Source: JANLWK01 sp031364505 (GTDB lineage: Bacteria; Eisenbacteria; RBG-16-71-46). Taken from it: a stretch of DNA of 64,000 bases. Made by a program: the position numbers and the translations under genes. Positions 60,030 through 64,000 of this stretch are shown in pieces; position 1 is the first letter of the stretch; each line of letters opens with the position of its first letter. Under the pieces are notes generated by a model. It was not told the origin of the DNA. It searched no databases and was given only the letters and a program-made list of their open reading frames with translations. The stretch is from assembly GCA_031364505.1 (NCBI GenBank), contig JANLWK010000242.1, positions 1 through 64,000 on the forward strand, read 5' to 3'.

Positions 60030-62401
60030 GCCTCGGCGTCCGGGTTCCGCCCGCCTTTGCTCTCGAGGAGCTGGACCGCCCCGAACGCGTCTCGGAGTCC
60101 CTGCGGGCGCGCGGCGTGCGTCTCGATGCGGACGAGGTCGTGCTGCTCGCCCGGCTGCTCGGGCGCGCGCCGGCGTGGGCCGAGGCCGTGCTGTTCGGCA
60201 TCCTCTGGAGCGAGCACTGTTCGTACAAGTCGACGCGGCACCTGCTCCGCCGCCTGCCGACGCGGGCGCCCCAGGTCGTGCTCGGCCCCGGTGAGGACGC
60301 CGGCGTGGTGTCGCTTCCCGCGCCCTCGGCGGACCAGGTGCTCGTGCTCGCGCACGAGAGCCACAACCATCCGAGCCAGGTATTGCCGGTCGAAGGTGCC
60401 GCGACCGGTGTCGGCGGCATCGTGCGCGACGTCGCGTGCATGGGGGCCACCGTGGTCGGCGTGCTCGACTCGCTGCGCTTCGGCGATCCCGCTTCCGGCA
60501 TTCACGTGCGCGACGTGATCCGCGGCGTGGTCGAGGGCGTGGCCGGCTACGGCAACCCGCTGGGCGTGCCGAACCTGGGCGGCGACACGGTGTTCGATGC
60601 CGGCTACGACCGAAACGTGCTCGTCAACGTGATGGCCGTCGGACTGGCGCCCGCCGACGGCGTGCTGCGCAGCCGCGTGCCGGCGGGCGATGAGGCGTGG
60701 GTGTTCGTGCTCGTCGGCAAACCCACCGACTCGAGCGGATTCGGTGGCGCCGCCTTCGCCTCGGACGCGCTCAAGGGCGACGACGATCGCGGCGCGGTCC
60801 AGCTGCCCGATCCGTTCCTCAAGCGCGTGCTGTCGGTCGCGAACGAAGCGGCATTCGCCCGGCTGCGCGAGCGCGGCGTGAGGGCGGGGTTCAAGGACCT
60901 GGGGGCCGGCGGCGTCGCGTGCGCGACGAGCGAGCTCGCGGCGGCCGGCGGTCGCGGCGCCCGCATCCATCTCGACCGCGCGCACCGCGTCGCGCGCCCG
61001 CTGGCCGCCGAGGTCCTGCTGTGCGCCGAGACGCAGGAGCGGTTCTGCTGGGTGGTGCCCGAGTCGTTCGCCGCCGAACTGTGCGACCTGTACCAGCGCG
61101 AGTTCGCGATCGGCTCGGTGTATCCGGGTGCCGCCGCGACGATTATCGGCGAGGTGACGGACGACGGCCGCTTCACGGTGGACTGGAGCGGGGACGTGCT
61201 CGTGGACTGCGACGTCACCGCGATCACCGCCGGCCGCGAGGTGCGGCGCCCGTCGCGTGTCCGCGTGCCCGAGGCGCCGGGTGAACCCGACGGCACTGCA
61301 CCCGCGGCCCCGCTCGCCGCGCGCGTCGAGTGGCTGCTCGAGCGGCTCGAGGTGTGCCCGCGCGAATACCTGACGCGCCACTACGACGGCGAGGTGCAGG
61401 GCCGCGCGCGGCTGCGCGCCGGCGAGGCCGACGCGTCGGTGATCCGCGCCGGGGCTGTCGGGGCCGGGGGGGGCAGCGCCGTTTCGCTCGCGTTCGCCTC
61501 GGGTGGGCACCCGAGATGGTGCGCGGCGGACCCGCAAGCCGGCGCGCGGCACGCCGTCGCGGAGGCGGCGCGCAAGGTCGCCGCCGTGGGAGCAGTGCCG
61601 TGGGCACTCACCGACTGCCTGAACTACGGCGACGCGCTCGACCCGGCGGTGATGGGGGATCTCGAGGCGGGCATCGATGGACTCGCCGCCGCGGCCGAGG
61701 CACTCGGCGGGCTCGCGGCAACCGGCGCCCCGCTGCCGTTCGTGAGCGGCAACGTGAGCCTCTACAACGTGAGCGACGGCGTGTCGATTCCGCCGTCGCC
61801 GATCGTGATGTGCGCGGGCGTGATCGATGCGGACGTCCCCCCCGTGCCGATGGCGCTCACGCGGGCGGGCGACGTGCTCGTCCGCGTCGGCGCGGCACCG
61901 GTGACGCTCACGGGTTCGGCGTTCCTGCGCGCGACGGCTGGCTCGGCGGCCTCGGGCGGCGCGCCGCCGCCGCTGGACCTCGAGCGGGAGGCCGCACTTC
62001 ATGCCTTCGCCGTCGCGAGCGCGCGCGAGCGGCGCGCCGCGGCCGCGCACGCCGTCGGCGACGGGGGGACCCTGGTCGCGATCGTCGAGATGCTGCGGGC
62101 GGGGCCCGCGGAGCCGGGCCTCGGCGTCGACGTGCGCGTCCCCGGCGGGGAGCCGGTCGACATGACGCTGTTCTCGGAGTGCCCGGCGATCGTGTTCGCC
62201 GTGCCGGCCGATCGGGCGGGCGCGTTCGCGGAGGACGCGCGACTTCAGGGGCTCGACGCCGCCGCGTGGGGCGAGGTCACCGGCGGCGGGCGCTTCGTGG
62301 TCGCCGCCGGTGCGGAGACGGCGTCGTGGGACGCCGGCACCGTCCGGGCGATGGGAGGGCGGGTGCTCGAGCGCATCTGGAACGAGGAGCTCGACTCGTG
62401 A
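60026..62401 (+). CDS. purL: Phosphoribosylformylglycinamidine synthase subunit PurL
   Basis: The 791-residue protein is the small, Gram-positive/archaeal type PurL, working with separate PurQ and PurS. ILWSEHCSYKSTRHLLRRL, HESHNHPSQVLPVEGAATGVGGIVRD, PNLGGDTVFDAGYDRN and DLGAGGVACATSELA are clear, as are the second-half repeats DCLNYGD and FVSGNVSLYN. It converts FGAR to FGAM using ammonia from PurQ. GTG overlaps the purB stop and its stop overlaps purQ. Confidence 0.96.
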   Translation: MSLGVRVPPAFALEELDRPERVSESLRARGVRLDADEVVLLARLLGRAPAWAEAVLFGILWSEHCSYKSTRHLLRRLPTRAPQVVLGPGEDAGVVSLPAPSADQVLVLAHESHNHPSQVLPVEGAATGVGGIVRDVACMGATVVGVLDSLRFGDPASGIHVRDVIRGVVEGVAGYGNPLGVPNLGGDTVFDAGYDRNVLVNVMAVGLAPADGVLRSRVPAGDEAWVFVLVGKPTDSSGFGGAAFASDALKGDDDRGAVQLPDPFLKRVLSVANEAAFARLRERGVRAGFKDLGAGGVACATSELAAAGGRGARIHLDRAHRVARPLAAEVLLCAETQERFCWVVPESFAAELCDLYQREFAIGSVYPGAAATIIGEVTDDGRFTVDWSGDVLVDCDVTAITAGREVRRPSRVRVPEAPGEPDGTAPAAPLAARVEWLLERLEVCPREYLTRHYDGEVQGRARLRAGEADASVIRAGAVGAGGGSAVSLAFASGGHPRWCAADPQAGARHAVAEAARKVAAVGAVPWALTDCLNYGDALDPAVMGDLEAGIDGLAAAAEALGGLAATGAPLPFVSGNVSLYNVSDGVSIPPSPIVMCAGVIDADVPPVPMALTRAGDVLVRVGAAPVTLTGSAFLRATAGSAASGGAPPPLDLEREAALHAFAVASARERRAAAAHAVGDGGTLVAIVEMLRAGPAEPGLGVDVRVPGGEPVDMTLFSECPAIVFAVPADRAGAFAEDARLQGLDAAAWGEVTGGGRFVVAAGAETASWDAGTVRAMGGRVLERIWNEELDS

Positions 62402-63201
62402 GCGCCAGTGTGGCGGTGATCCAGCTGCCGGGCGTCAACTGCGAGCGCGAGACCGCGGCGGCGATCGAGGCGGCGGGACTCTCGGCCACCGTGTTCGCCG
62501 GCACGCGCGCGCCCGAGGACCTGCGCGGCTTCGACGCATTCGTGATTCCCGGCGGATTCTCGTACCAGGACCGCGTGCGCGCCGGGGCGCTGGCCGCCAA
62601 GCACCCGATCGTCGGGGTGCTGGCCGAGGAGGCGGACCGCGGCAAGCCGGTGCTCGGCATCTGCAACGGCGCCCAGGTGCTCGTCGAGGCCGGTCTCGTG
62701 CCGGGCGGGGCGGGCGTCGAGCTGGCATTGGCGCGAAACCGGATGCCGGCGCGCGACGGGTACTACACGCGCTGGATCCGCGTGCGCGTCGAGGAGACGC
62801 CGTGCGTATTCGCGCGCGGGCTCGAACCCGGACTCGTCATTCCGCTGCCGATGGCGCACGGTGAGGGCCGCTTCGTGGGTGCCACGGGGCGCATGGAGGC
62901 GCTCGAGGCCGCGGGACAGATCCCGTTCCGCTACGCCCGGTCCGACGGGCGCGTCGCGACCGAGTTCCCGGACGATCCGAACGGCTCCGAGCGAGCCGCC
63001 GCCGGCGTCTGCAACGCGCGCGGTAACGTGCTCGCCCTGATGCCGCATCCCGAGCGCGCGATCGCGCGCGACGCCGTGGCCCGGTCGATCGCCGGCGCGT
63101 GGTCGGCCCCGGCGCCGTGCGATCTCGACGCGGGGGCCGGCGGGCCAGGGCCCGGGCTGCTGCTGTTCCGGGCGCTGCGCGAGCACCTCGAGGACGCATG
63201 A
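62398..63201 (+). CDS. purQ: Phosphoribosylformylglycinamidine synthase subunit PurQ
   Basis: PurQ is the glutaminase subunit that feeds ammonia to PurL. The 267-residue class I amidotransferase has VIQLPGVNCERETAAAI, GGFSYQDRVRAGALAA, the nucleophile Cys in GICNGAQVL, PMAHGEGRF and the His/Glu of LMPHPERAI. The C-terminus carries a Gly/Pro-rich stretch (about residues 237-258). GTG overlaps the purL stop and its stop overlaps the next start (ATGA). Confidence 0.96.
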   Translation: MSASVAVIQLPGVNCERETAAAIEAAGLSATVFAGTRAPEDLRGFDAFVIPGGFSYQDRVRAGALAAKHPIVGVLAEEADRGKPVLGICNGAQVLVEAGLVPGGAGVELALARNRMPARDGYYTRWIRVRVEETPCVFARGLEPGLVIPLPMAHGEGRFVGATGRMEALEAAGQIPFRYARSDGRVATEFPDDPNGSERAAAGVCNARGNVLALMPHPERAIARDAVARSIAGAWSAPAPCDLDAGAGGPGPGLLLFRALREHLEDA

Positions 63202-63782
63202 TCATGAACGAAACCCGAGCCGGTACGTGGCAGGCATGGATCGAGCCGATCGGTGACGATCCCGAGGCGCTGTCCGCGGCCGACATCGCCCGGACCCGCC
63301 TCGCGGCGGGTGCGCGCCTCGGCGATCTCCGGCGCGCGCGACTCATCGAAATCAGCGGGTCGGCGCGCGACCGCGGGGGTGTGGAGGCCCTCCTGCACGA
63401 CTCGGCGTTGATCTACAACCCGCACAAGGAGCGCTGCCACGTGCGTCGCGACGCCGCCGAGCCGGTGCCGGGGGCGCCGCCGGACACGCGGCTCCTGCTC
63501 GTCACCGAGCGGGGCCGGACGCGGCGGCCGGCGATCGAGCGCTGGTGGTCGCGCGCGGCGCGCGAGCGCGTCACCGCGCGCGAGGGGATGGTCTGGGCGC
63601 TCCGCTTCGAGGCGGGCGCCGACGCCGAATCGATGTCGCGCGAGCTGGGTACGCTGCGGGATCCGCGTCACGGGTTATTCTGCAATCCGTTCGCTCAGGC
63701 CATGGATGCGAGCGGGGCCCGGGCCCCGGTTCCGTGGATCGGCGACGAGGACGATAGGGCCGGACGGGGAGTCACGCGATGA
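63198..63782 (+). CDS. PurS-like protein with two tandem PurS-type halves
   Basis: The 194-residue protein lies where purS often stands, between purQ and purF. PurS is normally about 80 residues; here two weak repeats are seen: half one (about 10-82) with RLGDLRRARLIEISGSAR and LIYNPHKERCHV, half two (about 95-180) with REGMVWALRFEAGADAES and GLFCNPFAQAM. Each half has the family's variant of '(I/V)xLx(A)...(L)xNPx'. PurS bridges PurL and PurQ in a dimeric form, so a fused pair would make sense. The similarity is faint and needs profile searches. ATG 63198 overlaps the purQ stop; ATG 63204 is possible. Confidence 0.62.
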   Translation: MIMNETRAGTWQAWIEPIGDDPEALSAADIARTRLAAGARLGDLRRARLIEISGSARDRGGVEALLHDSALIYNPHKERCHVRRDAAEPVPGAPPDTRLLLVTERGRTRRPAIERWWSRAARERVTAREGMVWALRFEAGADAESMSRELGTLRDPRHGLFCNPFAQAMDASGARAPVPWIGDEDDRAGRGVTR

Positions 63783-64000
63783 ACGGATGGAGCGGGGACA
63801 AGGGCTGGCACGAGGAGTGCGGCGTGTTCGGCGCGGTGGGTGTGCCGCGGGCGGCCGTGATCGTGGGGCTCGGCCTCCACGCGCTGCAGCACCGCGGCCA
63901 GGAGGCCGCCGGCATCGTGTCGAGCGACGAGGCGACCGGGTTCCACGTCGAGCGCGGCCTCGGGCTCGTGTCCGACGTGTTCGACGACTCGTCGTTCACG
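63779..64000 (+). CDS. purF: Amidophosphoribosyltransferase, N-terminal part (partial)
   Basis: The first 74 codons of the first purine-synthesis enzyme, cut by the window end. After a 13-residue propeptide-like start (MNGWSGDKGWHEE) comes CGVFGAVG with the Cys14 nucleophile exposed after processing, then LGLHALQHRGQEAAGIVSSD, typical of class II glutamine amidotransferases of the PurF type. A propeptide before the Cys is typical of the Bacillus-type enzyme, which often holds an Fe-S cluster in its C-terminal part (not visible here). ATG overlaps the PurS-like stop (ATGA). Confidence 0.95.
   Translation, partial: MNGWSGDKGWHEECGVFGAVGVPRAAVIVGLGLHALQHRGQEAAGIVSSDEATGFHVERGLGLVSDVFDDSSFT

Overview
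The window is about 64 kb of high-GC chromosomal DNA (roughly 70% GC by eye, not counted) from a diderm bacterium. Diderm markers are a TamA/TamB pair, another Omp85-type barrel protein, apolipoprotein N-acyltransferase, RseP and a cassette of LPS-core-type glycosyltransferases. GatCAB, a split PurL/PurQ, a MoxR/Bat aerotolerance-type cluster and large propeller-barrel outer membrane proteins together suggest an FCB-superphylum or neighbouring lineage such as Candidatus Eisenbacteria or Gemmatimonadota. This placement is inference at low confidence. I see no tRNA, rRNA, CRISPR array, insertion sequence or phage gene. All genes but one lie on the + strand, many joined by 4-base ATGA/GTGA/TTGA overlaps. 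No gene-free stretch exceeds 300 bases; the longest are 7977-8209 and 48662-48900.

1-7976: end of pyrH, then frr, uppS, cdsA and dxr in the widely conserved order, followed by a five-gene saccharide cassette (degenerate RfaE2-like nucleotidyltransferase and four glycosyltransferases) inserted where rseP would normally follow. 7977-18942: a promoter region with a sigma54-type and a sigma70-type element, then rseP, tamA, tamB and a remarkable metallopeptidase/beta-propeller/Omp85-barrel fusion. 19061-30234: UvrD/PcrA helicase, gatCAB, purD, purE, threonylcarbamoyl-AMP synthase, a YwlE-type phosphatase, ilvE, rpiB and glyA, partly matching the Bacillus ywl-glyA gene order. 30405-40221: mgtE, then moxR, a DUF58 gene and the Bat genes, where batB is fused to batC and batD to batE, ending in a PAP2 phosphatase.

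40299-48661: PtsN-like EIIA, a short zinc-ribbon protein, a small lipoprotein, a single minus-strand YfiM-like gene locked between its neighbours by overlapping start and stop codons, a CCA/poly(A) polymerase family protein lacking one metal-binding Asp, a polyprenyl synthase, rsfS, argS with a degenerate HIGH motif, a PfkB kinase and an unknown protein. 48662-53495: a leader region with a tiny ORF and hairpin, an HD-GYP protein, purM, a receiver-less sigma54 activator, and a Gfo/Idh/MocA oxidoreductase behind a structured leader. 53590-64000: lnt, asd, ecfT, truA, htrA, then purB-purL-purQ-(duplicated PurS-like)-purF, with purF cut by the window end.

Functionally the window is mainly core metabolism and envelope biogenesis: undecaprenyl and phospholipid precursors, LPS core sugars, outer membrane assembly, lipoprotein acylation and periplasmic quality control, interleaved with most of the purine pathway in three blocks. 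The least conventional items are the peptidase/propeller/barrel fusion, the compact BatBC/BatDE fusions, two structured 5' leaders, and the antisense gene with shared start and stop bases.
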